Shown here: positions 9,171-18,153 of the stretch, in pieces
Layout: each line of letters opens with the position of its first letter
Numbering within the stretch: the stretch's first letter is position 1
DNA from: Plantactinospora sp039889035
GTDB taxonomy: Bacteria > Actinomycetota > Actinomycetes > Mycobacteriales > Micromonosporaceae
Assembly: GCA_039889035.1 (NCBI GenBank)
Contig: JBDQQY010000036.1
Coordinates: 38,265 to 102,264, forward strand
Direction: 5' to 3'
DNA length: 64,000 bases
Notes under the pieces: model-generated
What the model was told of the DNA's origin: nothing
Seen by the model: the letters and a program-made list of their open reading frames with translations, nothing else
The model's database searches: none
Made by a program: the position numbers and the translations under genes

Positions 9171-10205
9171 ATGGCCAAGCAGCAGACCGGGTGGCGTCGC
9201 ATCACCGCGGCGCTCGCCCTCACCGTGCCCATCGTGCTTGCCGCCGGATGCTCGACCGCGAGCAACGCCCCGGCCGGCGACGGTGAGAACCCCCGACTGT
9301 CTCTCAAGATCGGCAGCTCGCAGCCCGAGACCCAGCCGAACTTCTACTGCGGCATGAAGCTCCTCAAGGAGCGGGTCGAGGCGCAGAACCTCAACCTGAC
9401 GCTGGACCTCTTCCCCAACAGCCAGCTCGGCCCCGACGCCGAGCGCTTCTCCAGCGTGCAGAGCGGTGACGTCGACATCGACCTGCAGGGCGGCTCGGCC
9501 ATGTCGACCGCGTTTCCCAAGATCGCGGTACTCGACGCCGCGTACGCGTTCAACGACATCGACCACTTCTTCCGCTGGGTCGACTCCAACGGGCAGCAGT
9601 TCTTCAGCGAGTTCAGCGAGGCGACCGACACCACGATCGTCGACGCGTGGTACTTCGGGATGCGCACCTTCACCGCGACCGCCCCGATCCGCACCCCCGC
9701 TGACCTGGCGAAGCTGAAGATTCGCTTCCCGAACACGCCACAGTTCCTCGCCAACGCCGAGGCGATGGGCGCCAACGCCGTCGCCGTCGCGGTCGAGGAG
9801 CTCTACCTCGCCCTGCAACAGGGCATCGCCCAGGGTCAGGAGAACCCGATCGTGGCGACGCACGCGCAGAAGTTCGACGAGGTCCTCAAGGTGGCGAGCC
9901 TGACCAACCACCAGGTGGGTACGCACTACGTGGTCGTGTCGGACAAGACGCTCGACAAGATGAGCCAGCAGCAGAAGGACGCCCTCTTCAAGGCGGTCCG
10001 GGAGATCCGCGCCGAAAACCGCAAGTGCGTCGACGACGAGACCGAGAAGGTCCTCGACGGCTGGCGCGCCGACCCGGCCCACACCGTCGTGGAGATCGAC
10101 CAGGTGGACCGGCAGGCCTTCATCACGAAGGCGGAGGCGTACTTCAAGAGCCACTTCACCGGCGAGAACCTGGCCCTCTACGAGAGCCTGCGCGCGTCCG
10201 CCTGA
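9171..10205 (+). CDS. dctP: TRAP transporter solute-binding lipoprotein (DctP-type)
   Basis: 344 residues starting at ATG 9171 after an AGAAGAGGG ribosome binding site. A lipoprotein signal peptide ends in the lipobox LAAGC (Cys about residue 26). The mature domain is a DctP fold with 'IGSSQPETQPNFYCGMKLLKERVE', 'IRTPADLAKLKIRFPNTPQF' and 'EELYLALQQGIAQGQENP', the last covering the conserved region around the carboxylate-binding site. It captures the substrate outside the membrane for DctQM. Operon position and neighbours suggest a quinate/shikimate-type carboxylate. Confidence 0.92.
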   Translation: MAKQQTGWRRITAALALTVPIVLAAGCSTASNAPAGDGENPRLSLKIGSSQPETQPNFYCGMKLLKERVEAQNLNLTLDLFPNSQLGPDAERFSSVQSGDVDIDLQGGSAMSTAFPKIAVLDAAYAFNDIDHFFRWVDSNGQQFFSEFSEATDTTIVDAWYFGMRTFTATAPIRTPADLAKLKIRFPNTPQFLANAEAMGANAVAVAVEELYLALQQGIAQGQENPIVATHAQKFDEVLKVASLTNHQVGTHYVVVSDKTLDKMSQQQKDALFKAVREIRAENRKCVDDETEKVLDGWRADPAHTVVEIDQVDRQAFITKAEAYFKSHFTGENLALYESLRASA

Positions 10206-10328
10206 CCCCACCGCTCGCGAGAGTCCGGCCCTGGACCCCCGCGAGCCACCGGCCCTGCTGTGGCCGACGGGGTCGGGTAGCTATCCGGTGGCGACGAGAG
10301 GTCGCGACGACCTTACTGAGGAGCGACG

Positions 10329-11204
10329 TTGGCTCGGTCCGACCTTCCGTCCGTCCTTGTCGGACTGATCGGCGAGGGTATTCAGCGGTCCCACTCCCCG
10401 CTGCTGCACCAACGCGAGGCCGACCGGCAAGGCGTCCGACTCATCTACAAGGTCATCGACGCGACCGAGCACCGCCTGGTCGCCGGCGACCTGCCCGATC
10501 TCCTCCGCTGGGCGCGGCGGCTCGGGTACCGGGGGCTCAACGTCACACACCCGTTCAAGCAGGAGATCGTCGCCCACCTGGACGAGATGTCGGACGAGGC
10601 CCGGCTGCTCGGTGCCGTCAACACCCTGGTGTTCGAGGAGGGACGCACCGTCGGCTACAACACGGACCTCTCCGGCTTCGAGCGGAGCTTCCGGCTGAGT
10701 TTCGCCAGCGTCCCCCGGCAGCGGGTCGTCCAGATCGGGGCCGGCGGTGCGGGGGTGGCGGTGGCACACGCTCTGCTCCGGCTCGGAGTACGGCAGCTCA
10801 CGCTCTTCGACCTCACCACGACCAAGGCGGTGCGGCTGGCGGAGATACTCGCCGACGAGTTCGGCCGGGACCGCGTCACCACGGGCGGGACCGGAGAGGT
10901 GTCCGCCGCGCTCGCGGGCGCAGACGGCCTTGTCAACGCCACTCCGATCGGGATGGCCCAGCATCCCGGTACACCGGTGCGGGTGTCCGACCTCCGCCCG
11001 GACCTATGGGTCGCCGACATCGTGTACCGGCCGGCCGAGACGCCGCTGCTACAGGCCGCGCGCTCCGTCGGCGCGTCGACCCTGCCCGGCGGGGGCATGA
11101 GCGTCTACCAGGCGGTCGCGGCGTATGAGCACTTCACAGGCCGCACCGCGGACGCCGACGCGATGCTCGCGGACTCGGCCGAGCTGTTGGCCTCGGGATT
11201 CTGA
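10329..11204 (+). CDS. Shikimate/quinate dehydrogenase (AroE/QsuD family)
   Basis: 291 residues from a TTG start with GAGGAG 5 bases upstream. It has the substrate-binding motif 'GEGIQRSHSPLLHQ', the catalytic lysine in 'NVTHPFKQE', the catalytic aspartate region 'NTDLSGF', the nucleotide-binding 'GAGGAGVAVAHAL' and the C-terminal 'GGGMSVYQAVAAYEHFTG'. The 'LIGEGIxxSxSP' opening resembles catabolic quinate/shikimate dehydrogenases more than housekeeping AroE, and no NADP-specific N-R-T-x-x-R/K is seen after the Gly-rich loop, so NAD use is likely. It would interconvert shikimate and 3-dehydroshikimate or quinate and 3-dehydroquinate. Confidence 0.88.
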   Translation: MARSDLPSVLVGLIGEGIQRSHSPLLHQREADRQGVRLIYKVIDATEHRLVAGDLPDLLRWARRLGYRGLNVTHPFKQEIVAHLDEMSDEARLLGAVNTLVFEEGRTVGYNTDLSGFERSFRLSFASVPRQRVVQIGAGGAGVAVAHALLRLGVRQLTLFDLTTTKAVRLAEILADEFGRDRVTTGGTGEVSAALAGADGLVNATPIGMAQHPGTPVRVSDLRPDLWVADIVYRPAETPLLQAARSVGASTLPGGGMSVYQAVAAYEHFTGRTADADAMLADSAELLASGF

Positions 11205-11250
11205 CGCCGTGCCAGCCGGTACCCGCGACCGCCGTGGCCCCGTCCCGGGG

Positions 11251-11895
11251 TCAACGGCTGGTGAGGTGGTCCAATACGACGTCGCCAAGCATCTTCCGGT
11301 AGTGGCCACGGCGTGCCGGATCGAGCATGTCGCGCTCGAAGATCGCCTTGAAGGTGTAGCGGTTGGCAGTCCGGAACACGCAGAACGCGCTGATCAGCAT
11401 ATGGATGTCGACCGGATCGATGCCGTCGCGGAACCGCCCGTCCACGCGGCCGCGCTCCAGGATCCGCGCCAGTACGTCGAGGGCGGGGCTCGCGAGGCCC
11501 CGCAGCATCGCCGACCCGGCGAGGTGTTCGGCCCGGTGGATGTTCTCGATGCTGACGAGCCGGATGAAGTCGGGATGGGCCTCGTGGTGGTCGAAGGTCA
11601 GTGCGGTGAGCTGCCGGATCGCCTCGGCGGGATCGAGGTGCTCGACGTCGAGTTCCTGCTCCAGCGCCCGGATACGCAAGTAGGCGCGTTCGAGGACGGC
11701 GACGTAGAGCTGCTGCTTCCCGCCGAAGTAGTAGTAGATCATCCGCTTCGTGGTGCGGGTCTTCGCCGCGATTTCGTCGACGCGGGCTCCGCTGTAACCT
11801 TTGTCGGCGAACTCCTCCGTGGCGACCGCGATGATCTCGGACCGGGTGTGATCGGCGTCGCGTGTGGGCGGCGCCGTCACGAGTTGCTTGCCCAC
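11251..11895 (-). CDS. TetR-family regulator of the dehydroshikimate dehydratase gene
   Basis: 214 residues from GTG 11895, chosen because GGAGGT lies just upstream (11897-11905); a GTG at 11922 would add nine residues. The N-terminal helix-turn-helix (about 15-60) includes 'GYSGARVDEIAAKTRTTKRMIYYYFGGKQQLY', followed by an all-helical ligand domain with 'HPDFIRLVSIENIHRAEHL'. It is divergent from the qsuB-like gene and is therefore its likely regulator. TetR-type regulators of this subgroup are often found beside protocatechuate and quinate genes. Confidence 0.88.
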   Translation of the reverse strand: MGKQLVTAPPTRDADHTRSEIIAVATEEFADKGYSGARVDEIAAKTRTTKRMIYYYFGGKQQLYVAVLERAYLRIRALEQELDVEHLDPAEAIRQLTALTFDHHEAHPDFIRLVSIENIHRAEHLAGSAMLRGLASPALDVLARILERGRVDGRFRDGIDPVDIHMLISAFCVFRTANRYTFKAIFERDMLDPARRGHYRKMLGDVVLDHLTSR

Positions 11896-12092
11896 CGCAC
11901 CTCCTTCTCCTATCGAGAGCACTGTAGGTCATCGGCCGGACCCTTCCGGCGATCACGATCTCTGAGTATAAGTAACCATCTAGTACGTTCATTGCTGGCG
12001 CTCGCAGCAGCCAGGAACTCCGGCGCGCGCGTCGGCTACCGCACCCGTCACCGCCTCGGGTCGAGACGGTGACGGCGGGAGGCGAGGGAGCT
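11896..12092. promoter_or_regulatory. Divergent promoter region tetR / qsuB
   Basis: This 197-base region separates the TetR gene and the dehydroshikimate dehydratase gene. An AT-rich core, GAGTATAAGTAACC..CTAGTACGTTC (about 11964-11990), contains GTACGTT (11983-11989), the inverse of the AACGTAC found at 5887. It is the most likely location of operator and overlapping promoters. Confidence 0.4.
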
Positions 12093-14867
12093 ATGTCTAT
12101 CGACCACATCGCTGACGGCGGACCCACCGTAGCGGGTACGCGCCCCGAACCGCGGCTGGCCATCGCCACCGTGTGCCTGTCAGGAACGCTCGAGGACAAG
12201 CTGGCGGCAGCTGCGGCTGCCCGATTCCACGCCGTGGAGGTCTACCACAACGATCTCGTCGCGTCCTCATGGTCGCCCAGCCGGATCCGGCAGGAGTGCC
12301 AGCGGCGGGGCCTGAGCATCGACGTCTACCAGCCGCTGCGTGACCTCGAAGCCGTACCGCCCGGCGTGTTCGCCGCCAACCTGCGCCGGGCGGAACGCGC
12401 CCTCGACGTGGCCGAGCAGCTCGGCGCCCGGACGATCCTCGTCTGCTCGTCGGTCTCCGCCGACGCCATCGACGACGACGACCTCGCAGCGGAGCAGCTC
12501 AGCCTGCTGGCCGACCGGGCGCAGGGGCACGGCGTACGGATCGCCTACGAGGCGCTGGCCTGGGGACGATACGTCAACACGTACCCACATGCCTGGCGGA
12601 TCGTCCGCCGCGCCGGTCATCCGAGCCTCGGACTCTGCGTGGACAGCTTCCACGTGTTCTCCCGAGGCGACGATCTGCGGGCGCTCCGGGCCATCCCGGG
12701 GAACAAGATCTTCCACCTGCAACTGGCCGACGCGCCGCGGCTGAACATGGACGTCGTCGAGTGGAGCCGCCATCACCGGCTGTTTCCGGGAACGGGCGCG
12801 TTCGCCCTGTCCGGACTCGTCGCCGACGTGCTGGGCACCGGATACGACGGGCCACTGTCGCTGGAGGTCTTCAACGACGTCTACCGGCAGGCCGACCCCC
12901 GGCACGCGGCGATCGACGGGATGCGCTCGCTGTTCACCCTACGGGAGGCGGTGGCGTCGGGGGGCCCGCCGACGGACCGCGAGCGCCTGCGGCTAGCGGG
13001 CCTGCCGCGGGCGCCCGAAATCGGCGGGTACGCCTTCATCGAGCTCGCCGTCGACGAGACCTCCGGGCCGGTCGTGGAGCGGACGCTGGCGGCACTCGGC
13101 TTTGCGCGAACCGCCCGGCACCGCTCCAAGCCCGTCGAACTGTGGCGGCAGCGGGACGCGCGGGTCCTGCTGAACTTCGGGGCGCAGCGGACCGTCGCGC
13201 CCGGCACCGCTTCGATATGCGCCCTCGGCGTGGAGAGCGCCGATCCCGAGCGGGCGGCGCGACGCGCCGAGGCGCTGCTGGCACCGGTGCTGCCCCGGCT
13301 GCGCGAGCCCGAGGAGGCCGACCTGACCTCGGTGGCGGCGCCGGACGGCACCGCGGTTTTCCTCGTGCGGACCAGCGCCGACGCATCCTGCTGGCTCGAC
13401 GACTTCGTGCCGGTCGCGGCACCCGAACCAGGCCACTCGCTCGTCACCGCGATCGACCAGGTGTCGCTCACCGAGTCGATCGACGATTTCGACGAAGCGG
13501 CCGTCTTCTATCGCACCATCCTGGGCCTGCGCACCGAGGAGACGACCGAGATCGCGGCACCGTTCGGGCTGATCCGGAGCCGGCTTGCCACCGACCCGAG
13601 CCGGCGGCTGCGGATCGCCCTCAACACGGCGCCGCTGCGTCGGGGTGACTGGGCGCCGACCATACCGAGCCCGCAGCACGTCGCGTTCCGCACCGACGAC
13701 ATCGTCGCCAGTGCCGAGGCGATGCGTGCCCTCGGCGCCCCGGTGCTGAAGATTCCGGAGAACTACTACGCCGACCTCGATGCCCGGTTGGCGCTGCCAC
13801 CGCAACGGCTGGCGGCGCTGCGCGAGTACTCGATCCTCTACGACCGGGACGAGCATGGCGAGTATCTGCACTTTTACACCGAGATCCTTGGATCCCGTGT
13901 CTTCTTCGCCGTGGTGCAGCGCATCGGCGACTACCTCGGCGACGCCGACCCGAGCAGCGTGCCGGTGCGGATGGCGGCGCACCGCGAGCATCGCCTGCTC
14001 ACGCTGCGGAACGCACCGGTGGCGGCGGACGTCCGGCACGACTATTCGCTGGCGCACCTGACAGCGCTGAGCCTGTCGCCGCCGGAACTGGTCGAGGCGG
14101 CAGCCGATGCGGGCTACCGGTATGTGGGGCTGCGGCTGACCCGGGTCACGCCGCAGGAGCCGCACTACCCGCTGGCGACCGACCCCGCGCTGATGCGCAG
14201 CACCAAGGTCCGCCTCGCCGCCACCGGCGTGGAGGTGCTCGACGTCGAATTGGCGAGGATCAGTCCGGAGAGGGATCCGCGGGAGTTCCTCAGGTTTCTG
14301 GAGGCGGGTGCCGAACTCGGGGCCCGCCACGTCATCACACAGCTCCCCGATCCGGATCGCAACCGCAAGACGGAGCGGTTCGCGCAGCTCTGCGAACTCG
14401 CGCGCCCGTTCGGCCTCACGGTCGACCTGGAGTTTCCGTCGTGGACGGAGACCCCCGACCTTCGCGAGGCGGTGCGGGTACTGCGCGGTGCCGACCAACC
14501 CAACGCGGGCATCCTCGTCGACCTGCTGCACTTCGCCCGCTCCGGATCGAGCGTCGCCGACCTGCGGCAACTGCCGGCACACTGGTTCCACTTCGTCCAC
14601 GTCTGCGACGCACCCGCCGGGGTGCCGCCCACCAACGAGGGGCTCATCCACACCGCTCGATTCGAGCGCCTCTTCCCTGGCGAAGGAGGCATCGACGTCC
14701 GGGGAATCCTCGACGCGCTGCCACCTGGGTTGCCGTACGCGTTGGAGATCCCGCGCGCGACCCTCGTCGCCCAGGTCGGTGCAAAGGAGCACGCCCGCCA
14801 GGCGGTCACCGTCACGCGAGACCACCTCACCGACGGGCCGATCCGCCGCCAGACGACAAGGGCCTGA
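12093..14867 (+). CDS. qsuB: 3-dehydroshikimate dehydratase, TIM barrel-VOC-TIM barrel fusion (QsuB-like)
   Basis: 924 residues from ATG 12093, preceded by GAGGGAG. Domain 1 (about 12-290) is an AP-endonuclease-2/sugar-isomerase TIM barrel with a full metal set E153, D184, Q210 and E258, as expected for 3-dehydroshikimate to protocatechuate conversion. Domain 2 (about 310-640) is an HPPD-like double VOC module whose iron triad is degraded: IDQVSL (Q456 for His), QHVAF (H529 kept) and FFAVVQR (A606 for Glu). Domain 3 (about 645-915) is a second TIM barrel with E780, D810, H836 and E885 in equivalent places. QsuB-type proteins normally stop after domain 2 (about 620 residues). The extra barrel could add a second lyase or isomerase activity. 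Confidence 0.85.
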   Translation: MSIDHIADGGPTVAGTRPEPRLAIATVCLSGTLEDKLAAAAAARFHAVEVYHNDLVASSWSPSRIRQECQRRGLSIDVYQPLRDLEAVPPGVFAANLRRAERALDVAEQLGARTILVCSSVSADAIDDDDLAAEQLSLLADRAQGHGVRIAYEALAWGRYVNTYPHAWRIVRRAGHPSLGLCVDSFHVFSRGDDLRALRAIPGNKIFHLQLADAPRLNMDVVEWSRHHRLFPGTGAFALSGLVADVLGTGYDGPLSLEVFNDVYRQADPRHAAIDGMRSLFTLREAVASGGPPTDRERLRLAGLPRAPEIGGYAFIELAVDETSGPVVERTLAALGFARTARHRSKPVELWRQRDARVLLNFGAQRTVAPGTASICALGVESADPERAARRAEALLAPVLPRLREPEEADLTSVAAPDGTAVFLVRTSADASCWLDDFVPVAAPEPGHSLVTAIDQVSLTESIDDFDEAAVFYRTILGLRTEETTEIAAPFGLIRSRLATDPSRRLRIALNTAPLRRGDWAPTIPSPQHVAFRTDDIVASAEAMRALGAPVLKIPENYYADLDARLALPPQRLAALREYSILYDRDEHGEYLHFYTEILGSRVFFAVVQRIGDYLGDADPSSVPVRMAAHREHRLLTLRNAPVAADVRHDYSLAHLTALSLSPPELVEAAADAGYRYVGLRLTRVTPQEPHYPLATDPALMRSTKVRLAATGVEVLDVELARISPERDPREFLRFLEAGAELGARHVITQLPDPDRNRKTERFAQLCELARPFGLTVDLEFPSWTETPDLREAVRVLRGADQPNAGILVDLLHFARSGSSVADLRQLPAHWFHFVHVCDAPAGVPPTNEGLIHTARFERLFPGEGGIDVRGILDALPPGLPYALEIPRATLVAQVGAKEHARQAVTVTRDHLTDGPIRRQTTRA

Positions 14868-15750
14868 GTTGTGGCTGGCGGAGCGCCGCAGTCCGCCATC
14901 AGCCGATAGTTGAGTCGGCCTGGAGCGCGGTGCCGGCGTGGCCGCTGGTCCGTTTCTCCAGGCCGCTCGCCGAACCCGCCGTGCGGTTGGGTAGGCCGCC
15001 AGCGAGGTGCCTGTGACCAGGTCCTTTTCCGACGGCCCCCCCACCCGAACCGGACATGCCCGATTTCCGTGGCATCCGGCCCTCCAGCGCTCATCGTGGG
15101 TGTCGTGATTCCGGCACCTTGAACGAGCACCACTTGGGCAGGTTCTTCGGGCACCACCTGCCGTGATAGGTAATCGGCGGTTGCCGATCGTTAGCTTCTA
15201 TGGGTACCAGTGCCTGGGAGTCGAAGATCGGCAGCTTGTTCGGGTACCACCTGGTCGTGGGTGGCCGCGTAGTGGTTGTCAGCGGGTCGCTTCGGCGGGT
15301 TGGGGGCTGCGATTGAGTAGGATCTGGACAGACCGGGTCTTTCAGGCTCCGCTCCCGATGTGGGATTTGAAGGGCCCGGCTCTTGTGTGTGGGCGCGGCG
15401 GCGCCGGGACGGTTCAGTCCCGATGCCGCTGTTCGTGGAGCGGGGTGGTGTCGGCGTACAGGCTCCAATGCAGCTTCGGGTGCGCCGCCCTCAAATACAC
15501 AAGCACTGGTCAACGTCGGTGACCGCGTGGGGCAATTGGCCTCGGAGATCTAGGGATCGCCAGCGACTCAGCGACTATGCTGGCTGACGACCGTAGCCGG
15601 CGCGGCGTCCGGATCTAGCCGAGTTGAGGGCGTCGGTACTTCCTCAACTGATCCAAACTCGCCGTTCATGGACTGGGAGCAGTTTTTCGCCGTGTGATGC
15701 ATCCGGCAGGATCGGGGTGCCGGTGGGCTATGTGGGACTGGCGGGCAGCG
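14868..15750. other. Gap of 883 bases without a recognisable gene
   Basis: No protein family could be recognised in any frame, and the reading frames are short with poor codon bias. The only structure seen is an imperfect repetition of a sequence like TTCGGGCACCACCTG (around 15142-15160) again near 15239-15256 (TTCGGGTACCACCTG), flanking low-bias sequence. It is probably decayed DNA at the boundary between the catabolic locus and the accessory region. Confidence 0.5.
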
Positions 15751-17220
15751 TCACCTGCCGCTGGTCCGATCGGATACCGTCCCGGTCTGGAACGGTCTGG
15801 CCGGGCGACGCTGGCGGCGGAGTAGGAGCACAACCGCTACGGGCATGGTCACCAGCAGGATAGCGACCGTGATCGTCGCGACGAGCCAACCGGTCCGGAC
15901 TGGACGGATCGGTGCGTCGCCGCCGGGGCGTACGAGGCCGTGGGCGAGCACGTCGTCGGCGATGTCGATCCCGTACACGGTTTCTGGCACGTTCAGTAAC
16001 TCGCGGGAGCCGCCCCCGGCGGTCAGCGCCCGTACCTCGACATGGCTCATCGATCCGTAGTAGTTGGGGAAGGCCCACGGATCGTGGTTGGGGTCGGCCG
16101 TGGTCGGGTTCCACTCCGCCGATGACCAGGGAGATGGGTAGTAGGCGGCGACGACCGCCTCACCCGACGGCCACCAGCCGATCAGCCGCAGCGCGGTCAC
16201 ACCGCTGACCTCCGGCAGGCTCCACCCCGGTCGTTCGGCGCCGGTGGCCGGGTCGAGCAGCCGGATCCGCCACCGGCTGGGGAAGCGGCCCTGTCCCGGT
16301 TGGTCGGTGCAGCACGCGGCTCGGCTGACCACGGCGATCCATCTACCGTCCGGGGTGAAGGCGCCCTTACCGGCGAGTTGACTGTCGTGGCTCAGGACAA
16401 AGCTGCCCCTGGTGGCGGCGTCGCGGGTGAATACCGTGATCTTGTCGCCGAACTGCACCGCCAGCCGCGAACCGTCCGGGGTGAACGCTGCCATGTGGCC
16501 CGGGGTGCCGGGATACACGCCGGGATCGTTGACAAGCTGCGCGGTGACGTCGATAAGGGGCCGGTAGTCGCCCGAGGCCAGATCGAGGAATCCGATCACA
16601 ACGGTCTCGGGATCGAGGAGCCGTCCGGTCTCCCGGATCACCGCGAGGGTGCCGCCGTCGGGTGCCCAGGCCAGCGGGCGGAACCGGGTCGCGGTGGTGG
16701 TGCCGGGCATGGCGTACGACCGGCCGGTTACCAGGTCGTGCATGGTCGACTCCGCGACGAACCGTGTGCCGTCGGGCGACAGCAGCCCGTCGGTACCGGC
16801 TCGGACGTTTCCGCTGAATTCGAGAGCCCGGTAGGTGTTCGCGGTGGCGCCGACCGCCGCGATGGTCGTCTCCGGGAACGCGAGCGATGAGGGTACGTCG
16901 AGTTGCTGGTCGACCACCAACGCCGCCGGCCCGGCGGGGGCCTGCTCAACCGTTGCCGTCCAGGGCCAGGACGTGCTGATCCGGTCGGGTAAGGACGGGC
17001 TACCGCCGCCGACGGCAAAATCGCCAGGTCCGGAGCCAGCACCAACGATCGCACCGGGCAGTGCCACGGCGAGTAGCAGCGCGATGGCAGCCCCGACGGC
17101 GGCGCGGTTGTTCCGTCTGCGGCGCAGTCGCCGGCTGTCGGTCAGGGCCTGTTCGTAGAGGTCGAACACCGGGGCGGCCGCACCCGCCTCGGCGAGGGCC
17201 CGTCGGAGCTGGTCCGTCAT
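15751..17220 (-). CDS. Membrane protein with TolB/WD40-like extracytoplasmic propeller, partner of the SigE-type sigma factor
   Basis: 489 residues. A short N-terminal cytoplasmic segment (1-40, RRLRRRRNN) is followed by a membrane helix (about 41-65), a propeller-like domain (about 110-440) with repeated 'FTPDGSRLAVQFGDK', 'PDGGTLAVIRETG' and 'FTPDGRWIAVVSR' blades, and a second helix (about 447-470, 'VATITVAILLVTMPVAVVLLL') with a basic tail. Its start overlaps the stop of the sigma-factor gene by 4 bases (ATGA). This pairing and topology suggest an anti-sigma or sensor role, although no classical zinc anti-sigma motif (HxxxCxxC) is present. Confidence 0.8.
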   Translation of the reverse strand: MTDQLRRALAEAGAAAPVFDLYEQALTDSRRLRRRRNNRAAVGAAIALLLAVALPGAIVGAGSGPGDFAVGGGSPSLPDRISTSWPWTATVEQAPAGPAALVVDQQLDVPSSLAFPETTIAAVGATANTYRALEFSGNVRAGTDGLLSPDGTRFVAESTMHDLVTGRSYAMPGTTTATRFRPLAWAPDGGTLAVIRETGRLLDPETVVIGFLDLASGDYRPLIDVTAQLVNDPGVYPGTPGHMAAFTPDGSRLAVQFGDKITVFTRDAATRGSFVLSHDSQLAGKGAFTPDGRWIAVVSRAACCTDQPGQGRFPSRWRIRLLDPATGAERPGWSLPEVSGVTALRLIGWWPSGEAVVAAYYPSPWSSAEWNPTTADPNHDPWAFPNYYGSMSHVEVRALTAGGGSRELLNVPETVYGIDIADDVLAHGLVRPGGDAPIRPVRTGWLVATITVAILLVTMPVAVVLLLRRQRRPARPFQTGTVSDRTSGR

Positions 17221-17750
17221 GTCGCCACCTCCCTGCTCCCGAGGTCGGGTGTCGCTTGTCCGCTTTCGTCCAACAGTTCGGGCGCGTCGGTCCGCAACCG
17301 GTTGAGCGCGTCGTGTTTCGCCCGTTTGACGGTCCCTACCGTGACATCCAGTACCTCGGCTATCTGCACCTCGGTCAGGTCCTCGTAGAATCGCAGTACG
17401 ATCACGGCCCGCTGTCGTGGTGGCAACCGCGCCAGTGCCCGCAGCACGTCCAGCCGGAGCGTGGTGTCCAAGGCCGGGTCACGAACCAGCTGATGCGGCG
17501 GCTCGGCAGCGAGGCTCTCCGCCACCCGGCGCCGCCGCCACCCAGAAGCGTGCTCATGAAACAGCACCCGGCGCACGTACGCGTCCGGGTTGCCGTGACG
17601 GATCCGCCGCCAATGTGCGGCGGTCTTGGCCAGAGCCGACTGAAGCAAGTCTTGAGCCAGGTGGAAGTCCCCGGTCAGCAGATATGCAACGCGGGACAGG
17701 GCGGCGGAGCGGCTGCCCACGAACTCGCGGAACCCTTCATAGCGATCCAC
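17217..17750 (-). CDS. RNA polymerase sigma factor, SigE-like ECF family
   Basis: 177 residues matching the actinobacterial SigE ECF subfamily. Region 2 spans about 8-80 ('RVAYLLTGDFHLAQDLLQSALAKTAAHWRRI'), with the typical 'NPDAYVRRVLFHEHASGWRRRR' linker, and region 4 spans about 105-160 ('LPPRQRAVIVLRFYEDLTEVQIAEVLDVTVGTVKRAKHDAL'). It is the first gene of a two-gene unit with the overlapping membrane propeller protein. ECF-dependent promoters could not be identified upstream. Confidence 0.92.
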   Translation of the reverse strand: MDRYEGFREFVGSRSAALSRVAYLLTGDFHLAQDLLQSALAKTAAHWRRIRHGNPDAYVRRVLFHEHASGWRRRRVAESLAAEPPHQLVRDPALDTTLRLDVLRALARLPPRQRAVIVLRFYEDLTEVQIAEVLDVTVGTVKRAKHDALNRLRTDAPELLDESGQATPDLGSREVAT

Positions 17751-18153
17751 CGCACCTCCGTCGTCGAGACCGTCACCAATTCAAACGCACGTTATCGGGC
17801 AAAAGGTTGAGCGAGCCGATCTGTTGCAGCCTCCGACGGCCCATCTCCTCCAGCGCCTACGGTCGTAATCAGGGTTCGGCAGTCCAGCCGAAGCCGCATC
17901 GTCCGGGGAGGCGCTCTCGTAGTCTTCGACGATCTTCGTAGTCGTGGAGCAGGAGCGTACGCATCAGGATTTGCCGCAATCCGTGTGCTGACGCTGTCGA
18001 CTGGTAACCCAGCGTAAGTGGCGGAGCGGAGTGCTGCTGAGCCGGTGGTCGTCGTAGAGCCGAGGCGCCGGGCCTTATCTCTGGGCCTGGACGTCAGCAC
18101 GTCGTCAGCGCGTACCTGGCTTCGCAGAGGAACCCGTGCGTCGACAGGTGGTG
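17751..18153. other. Gap of about 400 bases
   Basis: This stretch between the sigma-factor gene and the IS21 remnant holds no recognisable gene. It should contain the sigma-gene promoter at its left edge and the left terminus of the insertion element at its right edge; no clear terminal inverted repeat was found by eye. Confidence 0.4.

Noticed and set aside
12993..15044. Long minus-strand open frame (683 codons) antisense to the qsuB-like gene
   Set aside because: It is an antisense shadow; composition is Arg/Gly/Val-rich without domains, while the + strand shows clear conserved motifs.
15091..15522. Possible small genes on either strand in the 14.9-15.7 kb gap
   Set aside because: No domain, poor codon-position bias, no ribosome binding site, and overlapping frames on both strands are equally open.
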